Shown: piece by piece, positions 41,215-51,410 of the stretch
How the letters are laid out: every line of letters starts with the position of its first letter
Position numbering within the stretch: position 1 is the first letter of the stretch
Assembly: GCA_043228905.1 (NCBI GenBank)
Contig: JBHGNT010000014.1
Location: 13,640,001-13,704,000, forward strand
Direction: 5' to 3'
DNA length: 64,000 bases
Source of the DNA: Azolla caroliniana
Taxonomy: Eukaryota; Polypodiophyta
Notes under the pieces: model-generated
What the model was told of the DNA's origin: nothing
What the model saw: the letters and a program-made list of their open reading frames with translations, nothing else
Databases searched by the model: none
Made by a program: the position numbers and the translations under genes

Positions 41215-43185
41215 CTATAGCTTTGATGGCCCGAGGAGAGTTTGCTTTTGATTGTCAAAGGCTGGATCTCCAGGTCGAAGTGCTAGATACGAACGCCGAG
41301 ACAGAGCATCTGCTTTCCCTTGTTGTTTTCCGGGGCGAAAAATGATCTTGAAATCGAAACGCGTTAGAAATTGGGCCCACCGAGCTTGTCGTCTATTTAA
41401 TACTCGAGCTGTTTGAAAATATGTGAGATTTTTGTGATCACTATAAATGATAATCTGATGAGGTGATCCTTCTAGAAAATAACACCATTGCTCGAATGAG
41501 TCGACCATAGCTAGTAACTCCTTGTCATACACCTCATAGTTTATCTCCGAAACAGTAAACTTTCTCGAGTGAAACGCGACTGGATGTATCTGCCCGTCCT
41601 CGCCTGGTTGCGATAGGATACTCCCCAATGCAAAGTCTGATGCATCCGCCTCAATAGTAAATGGCTTTTCAGGATCAATATGTGCTAGGATGGGTGCTGA
41701 TGTGAATGCCTCTTTTAGCTGCGTAAAAGCCTTGTCTGCTTCGATACTCCAAAAAAATGCTTGATTTTTCTTGGTGAGTTGAGTAAGGGGCAACACAATG
41801 CTTGAATAATTATGTATGAATTTGCGATAGAAGTTCGCAAATCCGAGGAAACACTGGACATCCCGAACTGAGCATGGGGGTTTCCATTCCAATATTGTTT
41901 GGACTTTTGCCGGGTCCATGAAAACACCCTGGGATGAAATAGTGTATCCCAAAAATTCGACTTGTTTGCAATCAAAACTGCATTTCTCAAGTTTGGCGTA
42001 AAGACCATACTTCCTTAGGCGTTCAAGTACTTGCCGCACATGTATATCATGCTCCCCCTGTGTTTTAGAGTAAATCAATAGATCATCTAGGTAGATGATT
42101 AGAAAAATATCCAAGAAATCCCAGAAGATGTCATTTGCCATATGTTGGAATACGGCAGGTGCATTTGTGAGCCCGAAAGGCATGACTGTATACTCGAAAT
42201 GACCATACCGAGTACGAAATGCTGTTTTCCACTCATCTCCCGGCCGAATTCGAACAAGATTATATGCACCCCTTAGATCAATTTTGGTAAAATGCTTTGC
42301 CCCACCAATGCGTTCTAAGAGATTGGAGATTAAAGGTAAAGCATACCTATTCCTTATGGTGACTTTATTTAAGCCTCGATAGTCCACGACCAAACGAAGG
42401 GAGCCGTCCTTTTTCTTCACAATAAAGATAGGAGCACCAGCTGGAGACTTTGAATGTCGAATAAACCCATGTGCAAGTTTTTCCTCGATGTATTCTCGAA
42501 GAACCTCAAGCTCAGTGGGTGATAAATTGTAAATCGGACCCCACGGAGGCTCTTTTCCTGGTTGGAGATCAATAGGACAGTCGTACGGCCGATGCTTTGG
42601 AAGAACACTATCTTTGACTTTGTCGAAAACATCAGCATAGTCTTGATATTTTTTGGGAATTTGGATGTCTGAATTCCCTTGAGTGACACTAGAAGGTGTC
42701 ACTGATACTGCAAATAAGAAAAGGTCCTCCTTGCCTCCCACTTGGTGCAATTGTTGCAATGTGATGGCTGAAATTTGATGAGAAGGATATGGTGCATCGG
42801 TAGAACTATATACTTTGGGAGGATAATCCCGAGTTCGATCCTTGACAATGATATTTTCTGCTAAAGGGCACCTAATTTCTCGCTTCCTCCAATCGATTCT
42901 AGGGTTATGTAGCTCGAACCATGGCAAACCGAGGACAATTGGGTGCTCAGGACTACGGATTATGTTAAAGGAAACTACACATCCTAAATCACCCAAGAGT
43001 ATGTGTATTGGCTCAGACTCTTCAAATATCTTCCCGGAAGCTATGGGGCGTCCATCAATCACTACTACGGAAACTGGACAAGGAAGTGTATGCAAGGATA
43101 TTTGATGTTTTTGGGAAAAATCTCTATCCATGAAACAAGAATTGGCTCCAGTATCTAAGAGGGCTTCAGGACTTGAAGTTGACAA
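41215..43185 (-). pseudogene. Chromovirus B protease, RT and RNase H (656 codons open)
   Basis: Protease: EALLDTGANSCFMDRDF (D-T-G-A). RT: KDSVLPKHRPYDCPIDLQPG, IRHSKSPAGAPIFIVKKKDG, SLRLVVDYRGLNKVTIRN, TKIDLRGAYNLVRI, VMPFGLTNAPAVFQHM and IIYLDDLLIYS with YLDD catalytic site. RNase H: TIEADASDFALGSILSQPG, VSEINYEVYDKELLAMVDSF and HKNLTYFQTARVLNRRQARW, ending DALSRRSYLALRPGD. It ends at an in-frame TAG after LLGPSKL. Everything upstream (gag, knuckle, primer site) is missing; the frame starts about 55 bp from LTR sequence. All catalytic motifs I checked are intact. Confidence 0.95.
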
Positions 43186-43239
43186 CTGGGTGTCCTAACT
43201 TGTACTAGGGTTGAGAAGACTCTACTAACATGCTTGGTG

Positions 43240-43530
43240 TTGATTCGAATTGATTTGAGAATACATGTATGCGCTTATTTATAGGTTCCTATAGAATAGC
43301 TTAGAGATTTCTAGAATGTTCTAGAATGTTCTAGACCTAGAATGCTCTAGGACATTCTAGAACATTCTAGAATAATCTAGAGTTTTTACAATAATCAATG
43401 TAATACAAGAAGTAGCTTTTATTGTTTCATATAGCAATAAGCTATCTTAATGGTTGACGTTTTCAAGTATGAATTACAACGTTCGAGGTTTAAGTCCGGG
43501 TGACGCCATAATGGTCATGTGTTCATGACA
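43240..43530 (-). repeat. 5' LTR of chromovirus B, inner end deleted
   Basis: Matches 39377-39667 but lacks about 110 bp at its inner end (the CT/GA-rich part ending TTCTGACA on the coding strand). Its heat-shock-like array has one extra ACATTCTAGAA unit. Confidence 0.9.
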
Positions 43531-43760
43531 GGTGCGAGGTTCCCCATCCGTTTCGGGGCGAAGGTATTGAGTGAGCAGTAGTGAGGATATGCCCAAGTTA
43601 AACACGAACTCTGGGGTATCGTTTCGGCAGTCAAGGCCGACAAAGACTATCTAATCAGGACAGAGGTAATAATCGAGATGGACTGCCTAACTATCCTAGG
43701 TATGGTTTTCCTTATGCATGACTCCGGACCTAGCTATGCTCAGGTGGATCACGTACCTCA
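43531..43760 (+). pseudogene. G1 copy a RNase H, second part
   Basis: Continues copy a after the GGTGC duplication: ARFPIRFGAKVLSEQ, then GYAQVKHELWGIVSAVKADK and DCLTILGMV. Stops at about 43580 (TAG) and a frame change near 43705. Confidence 0.75.
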
Positions 43761-45310
43761 AGTCCCTGAATCCGGAGATAGGGCACATCTCTGGGAAAGA
43801 CAACACCATGGCCGATATGCTTTTGAGAGCGCGGTTCAACGATGATTACGGCATGGTCTCCGAAGACGAAGAAGTCGGCGTAGACTTATTCGAGTCGGCT
43901 CACATAACGGCAAGGGAGGGCAGCCCTCCGACACTCAGTGAGTTCAACGAGAACAAGTACAACGGGGAGTGGCTTCAGATCGGGAGGTTCCTAAAAACAT
44001 TAACGCCGGACGCAGAATGGACGAAGGACGAGGCGAACAGGATTTGGAAGAAGGTGTATCGGTTCTTCCTGCGGAATGGGAGTATATGGAGGCACCCGAA
44101 GAAGCGTAACGGCATTCCACTCTGCATAGTAGTGAGGAGGGAAAAGCAGAAGGCATTGTTGTCGGCGTATCACGAAAGTCCTTGGGCCGGACTCTGCGGG
44201 ATGTGGGCCATGTTTGAGAAGCTGATGGAGAAATATTGGTGTTCATGGATGTATCGGGATGCACACCAGTTCTTGATGACCTGCGAGACCTGGAAGATGC
44301 ATTCCACGATCTGGCACAGAGACGAGTTGCGCCTGACCTACTCGATGACCGTCCATTTCAAATGGATGGTGGACTTAGTGACGATGCCGATGGGGATGGG
44401 GCAGATGCGGTATTTGGTGCTTGCGCGAGAAGACCTGACGAACCAGGTGGAGGGTCGTGCGCTGTAGAACAAGATGACTACGGCCATGTGCCGGTTCCTG
44501 ATCGAAGATGTGATTTGCCCGTACGGTTACATAGGGAAGATCGTGGCTGACCGGGGAGAGCTAGACACGCAAGAGGCCGAAGAGTTGTTCGGCTGGTTAG
44601 GGGTAAAACTCTCCCTCACTACGGCATACAATCCGGAGGTGAACGGGAAGATAGAGTGCAGACACGGGCCGATCGTAAAGACGTTAGTACGCGTGTGCAA
44701 ATGGCAAGTTGGGAATTGGTCATGGCTCCTACCTTATGCATTGTACGCGGACCGAACTACGGACAGCTCGGTGACAAGGTTCATGCCGGCAGAGTTGATG
44801 TATGGGCAGAAGCCGATCATGCCGATGGAGCAGATGATTTCTTTATGTGCAGCAATCGACTGGGTGGACAAAATGAGCAGGGAGGAGTGATTGAAGGCAC
44901 GGATTCGCCAGCTCGAGCGAAGTCCGGAGGACGTGGAATGGACAAAGGCGAAATTGTACAAGGCATGGAAGAAGAACAAGGACCGGTTCGACCAAACACA
45001 CTGGCAAAGACCGAAGAAGATCGAGGAAGGCGACTGCGTGTTAGTTTACGACAACAGCCTTGACAACCAACATAAGGCAAGAGGTGGTTCGGGCCCTATT
45101 GGTGACGAGAGTGAAAGACAATGCCACATACCATCTCGCCAAGCTCAACGGAACACGGATGGTGGTACTGGTTGCGGGAAAATGGATCAAGGCATTCAAG
45201 AAACAGTGCAAGGACGAGACGGAGCCGGGTTGCGAAGACAAGAATGACGGCCAGGAAAAAGTGGACGAAGACGGGAAGGTCGACGAATCGGAGGACGACG
45301 AGTGACAAAT
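43718..45310 (+). pseudogene. G1 copy a integrase
   Basis: The 43718-44467 frame covers RWITYLKSLNPEIGHISGKD, NTMADMLLRARFNDDYGMV, RFFLRNGSIWRHPKKRNGIP, MEKYWCSWMYRDAHQFLMTC and WMVDLVTMPMGMGQMRYLVL. After a TAG the 44474-44890 frame covers ICPYGYIGKIVADRGELD, TTAYNPEVNGKIE and SSVTRFMPAELMYGQKPIMP. So all three acidic residues remain. After another stop (TGA 44888-44890), ARIRQLERSPEDVEWTKAK and KKIEEGDCVLVYDNSLDNQH lead to the end at about 45304. The tail has no chromodomain. Confidence 0.85.
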
Positions 45311-45394
45311 GGCCGATTCTTCCCCATCTCTCCCTCTCTCTGTCTCTCTCTGTCTCGGCACATCCCGGTGGACGTGCGGTTTGGTGGGAGTGGA

Positions 45395-46033
45395 TGTTGT
45401 GGGGAAAACCGGCTACAAGAAGAAACAGAGACCAAAGGCATGTGAACCATAGTGTGCACGGATGCACGCTAATTATAAAGTATGTTTGTAAATAACAGAG
45501 GACTAGTCTAGGTTGCCGTGACGTAGGAAAACTTTAATAGGACGAATAAATCTAGGCGAATCTCTTTCCGAAACGGCAGAGAATAACTACTTGATGTAAC
45601 AACCCCCAAGCAGAGGGGGGTTTTAGGAGAACGAAGTGTTGCCGAACTGGGAACCGGGCGCTGTTCTCTGTTTCATTCTCTGTAGGAGTTCTTTACCAGA
45701 CGCCTCTCTTCGTGCAAGAAGCCCGTGTGCTCCCGACAAAGGCTCCACATTGTATCTCAAAGTTGGGGTGTGTGCGTTGTTGGCTGAGTCGTGACTCGGC
45801 TACCGACATGCCGGTTGTAACCTGTCCTTAATTGATTGTGGTTCCCTTTTCCCTTGTAATTTTCTCTCGCGTCGTTCTAGTTTCATTGAGCCAAACGAGC
45901 TCTGTGTTCGCGGCACCCAACTTCTTGCACGATACGCGTTCGTTGTTTCTGTCACTGTTCTTCTCACGCTCTTTGGTCCAGGACCCCTACGACCCCGCCT
46001 TCGTTTCTCACGCATACGCATATTTACGCGACA
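45395..46033 (+). repeat. 3' LTR of G1 copy a
   Basis: 639 bp, TGTTGTGGGG to TTACGCGACA; carries the roughly 120 bp (GTAGGAAAACTTTAATAGGA and following) replaced by a G-run in the 5' LTR. Confidence 0.9.
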
Positions 46034-46092
46034 CCGGTCCGACTCTACGTTCTGGATACCAATCCGGATCCAGTTGAGCTTGTCGCTCAACA
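46034..46092 (-). repeat. Shared Copia LTR, outer part (continues from 21539)
   Basis: On the minus strand it starts TGTTGAGCGACAAGCTCAAC at 46092 and reaches AGAGTCGGACCGG. It continues at CCGGAGAACCGG (21539 downward), matching the unbroken LTR at 48717-49163. Confidence 0.85.
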
Positions 46093-46112
46093 CTCCCCCT
46101 CAAGCTCAACTT
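46093..46112 (-). promoter_or_regulatory. Polypurine tract of the minus-strand Copia
   Basis: The minus strand reads AAGTTGAGCTTGAGGGGGAG directly before the LTR start TGTTGAG. Confidence 0.75.
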
Positions 46113-47402
46113 GAGGTAAGATCATTGTGAGTGTCCACTAGTCCTTTCCTTCTGGCGTCTTCCCGCCTTGCTCGTGCTCCTTGACTCGTCTGGTTCCGCT
46201 TCCCACGACTCGTCCGGCCCCGTGCACCTCAACCTTTTGATTAGCTTGTCTTCTCATAAGGCCTCTCTGAGCTCCTTCGCTGTTGCGACTCCAATGCTTC
46301 TCGCCCGTTGGTTCCTCCGTGACATTGTCGACTTCCGCTGCCTTCTCGTCCATTTGGCCTTCAGTTGATCCGGCTTCTCCAAATCCAACACCTCTTCTAA
46401 ATCGGGTGCCTCTGATTCATTCCAGCTCTTGTCTGAATTGCCTATCTCCAATTCCTCCTCAATCTTCAGGCCCATTACCACATCAGACCGCGTCCGAAAA
46501 ATATTGCAACTTGTTTAGGCTGAGAGGTTTGGTGAAGATGTAGGTAGTATGCCGATCCATCAGAACATACACACGTTCGACTTCACCAGAGAGGGGACAC
46601 TCATGGACAAAATGGTAGTGCACCTCAATGTGCTTGGTTCGGGCGTGAAAACGAGGTTCTTCGCCAGCTTGATGCTGTTGAGGTTGTCACAGTAGATCGT
46701 CGTCAGATCAGACATCTCCACTTGCAGATCCTTCAATAATTGTTTGAGCCAAATGGCTTCGCACATTGCAACAATTACTCCTCGGTACTCGGCCTCGGTG
46801 TTCGACAGTGCTACTATCAGTTGCTTCTTACTGCTCTAGCCAACCGCGGCAGTCTAGAAGTTGACCTTCAATCGCCAGCGTTTCCGGCCCAATCGGCATC
46901 TGTATAACCAACAAGTTGTCCAGCTACACCGGTCCAATACAACAACCCCCTATCTTTAGTGCCACTAACAACCCTGAGTAATCGGTGCGCGCACTGAAGG
47001 TGCTCCCTGGTTGGATGCGCCATAAATTGACTAATCAGTTTGACCGGATTGCTAGGATCCGGTCGGGTGATGGTCAGATATATTGGGCTTCCAACTATTT
47101 GTTGGAACCTTTCCGGGTCACATTCCATTCTGAAGCTTCACATTCCTATCCAGAGGAGTTGAGACGAACTTGCATTCCGTCATACCAAATTTAAAAAGTA
47201 TACTCAACACATAGTGGCGTTGACTAATCAATATGCCTTCTGGGGTGTGTATCACTTCGATCTTGAGGAAGTAATGAAGGTCCCCAAGATCCTTCATGTC
47301 AAATGATGCCACGAGGTCGGACTTGACGCAGTCAATTTCGTCTAGGTCGGCGTCGGCGATGACTAAATCATCAACATAAAGCAAAATGCTTACGGGTCCG
47401 TT
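46113..47402 (-). pseudogene. Minus-strand Copia: RT end and RNase H
   Basis: From 47402 down: LYVDDLVIADADLDEI with the catalytic YVDD, DMKDLGDLHYFLKIEV, QRHYVLSILFKFGMTECK, then GSPIYLTITRPD, AHPTREHLQCAHRLLR, GYTDADWAGN, and the RNase H end EAIWLKQLLKDLQVEMSDLT and YCDNLNSIKLAKN. A C-terminal stretch of low conservation runs to about 46130. Frameshifts are frequent. Integrase and the first RT half are missing. Confidence 0.8.
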
Positions 47403-48622
47403 CCGACCTCACTGAATGAATAGGGAAGAGTCCGACTTTGACATGGCAAACCCCATCCAACGTAGTCACTCCATGATCGACATGCACTATCGGTTGAGGA
47501 GTGTCGTCTCCGGTTTCGATAACTATTGGTTGCTTCGGCTTTTCCAGAAACAAGAACCGCTCTTCATGACTAGTCATGTGGTTAGATGCTCCGGAGTCAA
47601 CGTAGCACACTTCCTCCGATCCGGAAGTGGTCTTCTTCATCGAGTTTGCCTTGTGTTTCATCATAAAGACTGGCCCTTTACCAATCTTTCTGGTCCCGGA
47701 TCGTTTTGATCCTTCAACGTAGTGCGAGATTTGCCGGTTCCCTTGTGTAGTCTTGCCGGATCCGGATTTATCTTAATCGGTGCGCTTCTTCTAGCACTTG
47801 CTCTCCTAATTGGCCTTTCTTGCCCCAGTACCAACATTTCGCGTCAGCCTTCCTTTGCCAATTTCCGGCGTCATTTTGACTCCTATTTTTAGAGGTTCCA
47901 GAATTATTGTCGACACCATCTTTGTGCCTCTCATTCTGCTCTTGTCGGCCGCCTGCATTGCACGTCAATCTTCCTCGACCGCCATGACCACGGGGCCTCT
48001 CTATCTTTGTGTACAAAATCTTGTTGTCGGTGTGTGAGCTCGTAGATGCACCCGCGTGGTTCTCTTCTACAAGGAGAATCGACTGTAAGGCGAAAAACGA
48101 GGGTGTATTCTTCCTTGGACATACCACATGCCGGAATGGTCCGAACTTCGACGCCAGGCCCTTGAGACAGACTTGCACCATCTCATCTTCCTCGACAGTC
48201 ATGTTGATGGAGGCAAGCGAGTCACAGATGTCTTCGATCCGGGCCGTGTAGTCTATCACCGACATGTCCTTCTATCGGATATTGCTCAACTTCTGTCGAA
48301 GTTGCAGCTTCCGAGCCGTGGTGCTTGCAGTGAAGACCTTTTCCAAGTTTCCCAAAGTTTCCTTTGGCATCTTGGCATCCTGGATATGGCTGAGGAGCTT
48401 ATCACTAACATTGGACGCGAAGCAGTGCATTACCCTACTTGCCGCTTGTTCCCAAGCCGGAAAGTCCATGTGTGCCGCATCAGGTGTCGTATCGTTAGCT
48501 ACGTCGATGTAACTCCAGTAGCCATGGCCGACCATGTACTGGTGCATCTTGTATGACCATGATGCATAGTTGGATCTGTCGAGCTTCTCCGTCGGGAACA
48601 AGCTAGCCAGTCCTCGGTCCAT
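47403..48622 (-). pseudogene. Minus-strand Copia: gag and protease
   Basis: Gag starts MDRGLASLFPTEKLDRSNYA at 48622, then SWSYKMHQYMVGHGYW, FPAWEQAASRVMHCFAS and TARKLQLRQKLSNIR. A stop separates it from SVIDYTARIEDICDSLASIN and LASKFGPFRHVV (48265-47768), which includes a CW-YWGKKG knuckle remnant. Protease CYVDSGASNHMTSHEERF follows (about 47590), and then the frame joins RT sequence at about 47405. The deleted block is therefore integrase plus the start of RT. Confidence 0.8.
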
Positions 48623-48704
48623 TCTCTCGTTCCTATTCTTTACCAGGTATTAGGGTTTGTCTGTGAGCATCACTCGTCGACAGGAGAGGATTCTCAACCC
48701 TCGC

Positions 48705-48716
48705 GCTCTGATACCA
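48705..48716 (-). promoter_or_regulatory. Initiator-Met primer-binding site of the minus-strand Copia
   Basis: The minus strand reads TGGTATCAGAGC immediately inside the LTR. Confidence 0.85.
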
Positions 48717-49163
48717 TATAAACGAAAGCGTGTGGAAGCTAAGACAAAACAGGCTAGTCCGAATAATAGCAGAACACAGAACGAAGTTTTAATGGAAAGC
48801 TTGAATACATGGGAGAGATAGAGATAGCAGAACAGTAAACTCAATTCAAAATAATAACACTCTGTGCATATGAATGTCCTACATAACACGTTTTATACAT
48901 GTCCTTAAAAGGACTAACAGAAGTACTGACAAGTACTTCAATGCTCACACAAGCGACTGACACTAACTCCAAGGAATATGGCTACGTACTAGGCTCGGAC
49001 CGTAGGCTCCAACGGCCTACCGGTTCTCACTATTCCATACTACTATCCTGTTCTCCGGTTCGGCTCTAGGTTTCACATGTTGATCCGACTCTAGGTTCCG
49101 AATACCAATTCGGATCTGGCTTATTCAGCCGATCTGGATCCAATTGAGCTTGCCCGCTCAACA
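48717..49163 (-). repeat. 5' LTR of the minus-strand Copia
   Basis: 447 bp; on the minus strand TGTTGAGCGGGCAAGCTC to CTTTCGTTTATA (expected TACA). It contains an internal repeat of a CCTAGAGCCG-like segment absent from the shared LTR. Confidence 0.8.
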
Positions 49164-49399
49164 AGGTATATATAAATCTCATGTGCAAGGATGCACATGT
49201 GTGAGGAGAGTATAGGTACAAAGGTGTAATTCCTATATTAAATGAACATGTGAGTAGGGGATCTAGAATGTATCCCACTCAAGTACAAAATCCTATTTAA
49301 GGCTTTAAGGTTAACGCACTAACTAGATTCTATCTAGGTAACTACTAAGTTACGTGGTTAACTAAATTCCTAAACTAAGTTGAGCTTGATATCTCAGCA
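49164..49399 (-). repeat. Partial LTR of an older minus-strand Copia (Copia d)
   Basis: On the minus strand it starts TGCTGAGATATCAAGCTCAA at 49399, directly after a polypurine-like TTGAGGGGACA. It is cut at 49163 by the neighbouring Copia's LTR, suggesting that Copia inserted into it. Confidence 0.55.
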
Positions 49400-51410
49400 T
49401 GTCCCCTCAAGCTCAAGTGTGAGGTGTATGATGTCCGGTTTGGCTTTCGGCTTCTGTCCGGTCTTCAGCTTTCTTCGGCCTTTCCGAGGCAGGTTCCATT
49501 CCTCCCCCTCAACCCTGTGACGAAGGCTTGTAGAGTTAAATAGTCGAAGGCCGAGTGCTTGCATCCATCGTAGGGCATGAGCCGCTTCTATAGAGCTCTC
49601 AGGATCTTTTTCGGCTGCTACCTTCATCACGAAGGCATAATGATGGGCCATATACTCGTTGCAACCGAGTCGAGTGACGGGTTCTTCTCTCTAGATGAGT
49701 GTTGAAGTTTTTCGCTCACCGATGTGAGCGCCTTTTTTACTCCGAGTGTCCGCATGATGGGTACACCAAACTAACTGTCTAGTGAGTGATCTGACACATC
49801 CAAATCATTGTCTTCGGGGTGTTCGACTTCGTATTCGGGCATCTTACCTTTTCTGTTGTCTGATCTCAGACTTGGTCGCGACGTGTTTTGGTCACTTAAA
49901 GGCTTATATGGTCCACTGAGCTTGGTAGAGCTTGGACGTTCCTTTGGTGAAGGACTTGGCCAAGTTGACGTTCAACTCTTCCTCGGTCGGGTCGGATGGA
50001 GCCGAATCGGGCTTATACCAAGATGTTGATTCGTTAAAGAATACATCTTGACTCACCCGAACCACTCGGGTCGAAGCATTTTTCTTGGACGAGTGTCCTA
50101 CGAGGATACATTTCTCCAACTTTGTGTCGAGCTTCTGTCATTTTCCATTCAGGATGTGTACATTCACAATGCTTCTGAACACTTTGAGGTGTGACAAGAT
50201 CGACATCTTTCCCAAATCCTTTGTTATTGTCGCACGTGCAAGACATTCTTAATGCAATTATTTTGGTCGCCATTGCTGAATGGAACGTTGTCAATGTGCC
50301 GAATGGAATGTGTGGTGTCGTCTCCCGTCTAAATGTAGTCGGGTTGATCCAGTGTTCTTAAGTCACAAAACCATTCTTGGTGTGATGTCATATGATGTGA
50401 GGCGCCGGGGTCAACGAAGCACGCGTCTTCCGAGTTGGAGGTCTGTGTGGAGTCGGAGGCCTTCATAGAGTTCACTCTATGTCTCATTACGAAGAGCCCA
50501 CCATAGTCTTTGTATTTGGAGTTGGTGACATAATTTGTAAATTGTCGGCTTGACGAAGCCAACTCACTTCTCTTCTTCCGACACTCCTCTTTACGATGCC
50601 TGATCTTCCCACAAAAGTTGCATGTAACTGGTATTGTTTGCCGATTTTGTTCAGCATTGAAGCTCCCCCTTCTTCCAAAGGTTCCTCGATGGCTTTTGTC
50701 TTGTTGTCGAAGGTTTGAGTTCCCTTTGTGAGATGGGTCGAATCGACCTCTTCTACCGCCTTGACCTCGTCCTCGGCCACCATCCAAATTCGAAAAGAAC
50801 ATTTATCCTTCCGACATCTTTGTCTTGGTTCGGACGTGGTTCTCTTCAACCAATAACATAGAACGAAGAAGGTTTTTCTCTCGCTAAGATAGCCGTCCTA
50901 ATTGGGTTGAACCGATGTGCGAGGCTGCCCAACCATATATGAACCATCTCGTCTTCGTCGACGTTTACGTTGATGGAGGCAAGCAAGCCACAAATGCTCT
51001 TGATATTGGCGGTGTAGTCTGACACGAGAATATCTTTTTGTTGTATGTCGCTCAACTATTGCCGAAGTTGAAGCTTGCGGCCGAAAATCTTCTTTAAGTT
51101 TGCCCACGCATCTTTAGGTGTCTTGGCGTCTCGAATGTGGCTAAGCATGTGATCTTGGACACATGTTGCCAATCAATACATTACCTGACTCGCTCCTTGC
51201 TCCCACGTTGGGTAGCTGGTGTTTGTGATGTCGGGTTTGGTTTCGAGTGTGTCATTGATGTAGTTCCAACCTTGGCTTACTAGGTATTGGTTCATCTTGT
51301 ACTCCCAAGATGAATAATTGCTCCAGTTCAGCTTTTCACTAGTTTCTTCGCATCTGTTGACTCTTCTTGGAGCCGTTTTGGTTGCTCCCTGGATGACTAG
51401 GTGTTGTCAT
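49400..51410 (-). pseudogene. Copia d gag, protease, integrase end and RT start (minus strand)
   Basis: Gag starts near 51410 (MTTPSHPGSNQNGSKK), then SDIQQKDILVSDYTANIK and DEDEMVHIWLGSLAHRF. A glycine/arginine-rich linker and knuckle CNFCGKIRHRKEEC follow, then protease CFVDPGASHHMTSHQEWF with Ser of D-S-G changed to Pro. After a deletion come the integrase C-terminal block EKCILVGHSSKK..RVVRVSQDVFFNE and SWYKPDSAPSDPTEEELN, then the RT start AHHYAFVMKVAAEKDPESSI. The rest of RT and RNase H is missing. Same broad family as the Copia at 46.1-49.2 kb but more decayed. Confidence 0.75.

Larger units (their letters stand above)
39269..43530 (-). mobile_element. Chromovirus B: minus-strand Ty3 element with heat-shock-like LTR
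   Basis: 4262 bp, ends TGTCAGAACC and TCATGACA, target duplication GGTGC at 39264-39268 and 43531-43535. On the minus strand: partial 5' LTR, protease, RT, RNase H, integrase, chromodomain, polypurine tract and full 3' LTR. Gag, primer site and the inner end of the 5' LTR are deleted. The shared LTR part shows about three substitutions in 280 bp plus one 11-bp indel, so insertion is recent despite the internal damage. Confidence 0.9.
21540..46033 (+). mobile_element. G1-family Ty3 retrotransposon, copy a, carrying three nested insertions
   Basis: The 5' LTR (21540-22130) and 3' LTR (45395-46033) share their sequence, and the element is flanked by CCGG on both sides (21536-21539, 46034-46037). 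Internal order is gag, protease, RT, RNase H, integrase. Copia 1 (24421-30801), G1 copy b (32094-39114) and chromovirus B (39269-43530) interrupt it. Taking these out with one target copy each leaves about 6.8 kb, and coding joins at EEHT/ESV and DENGA/RFPI. It is internally broken by stops and a small RT deletion, so it is dead. Confidence 0.85.

Noticed and set aside
21540-46033. Endogenous caulimovirus-type pararetrovirus
   Set aside because: The elements have paired LTRs, primer sites, integrase and target duplications; no movement protein or viral coat motif was seen.
46138-46543. Accessory gene after Copia RNase H
   Set aside because: Open frames on both strands here are low in conservation and lie in the 3' end of a decayed Copia; no start or domain supports a separate gene.
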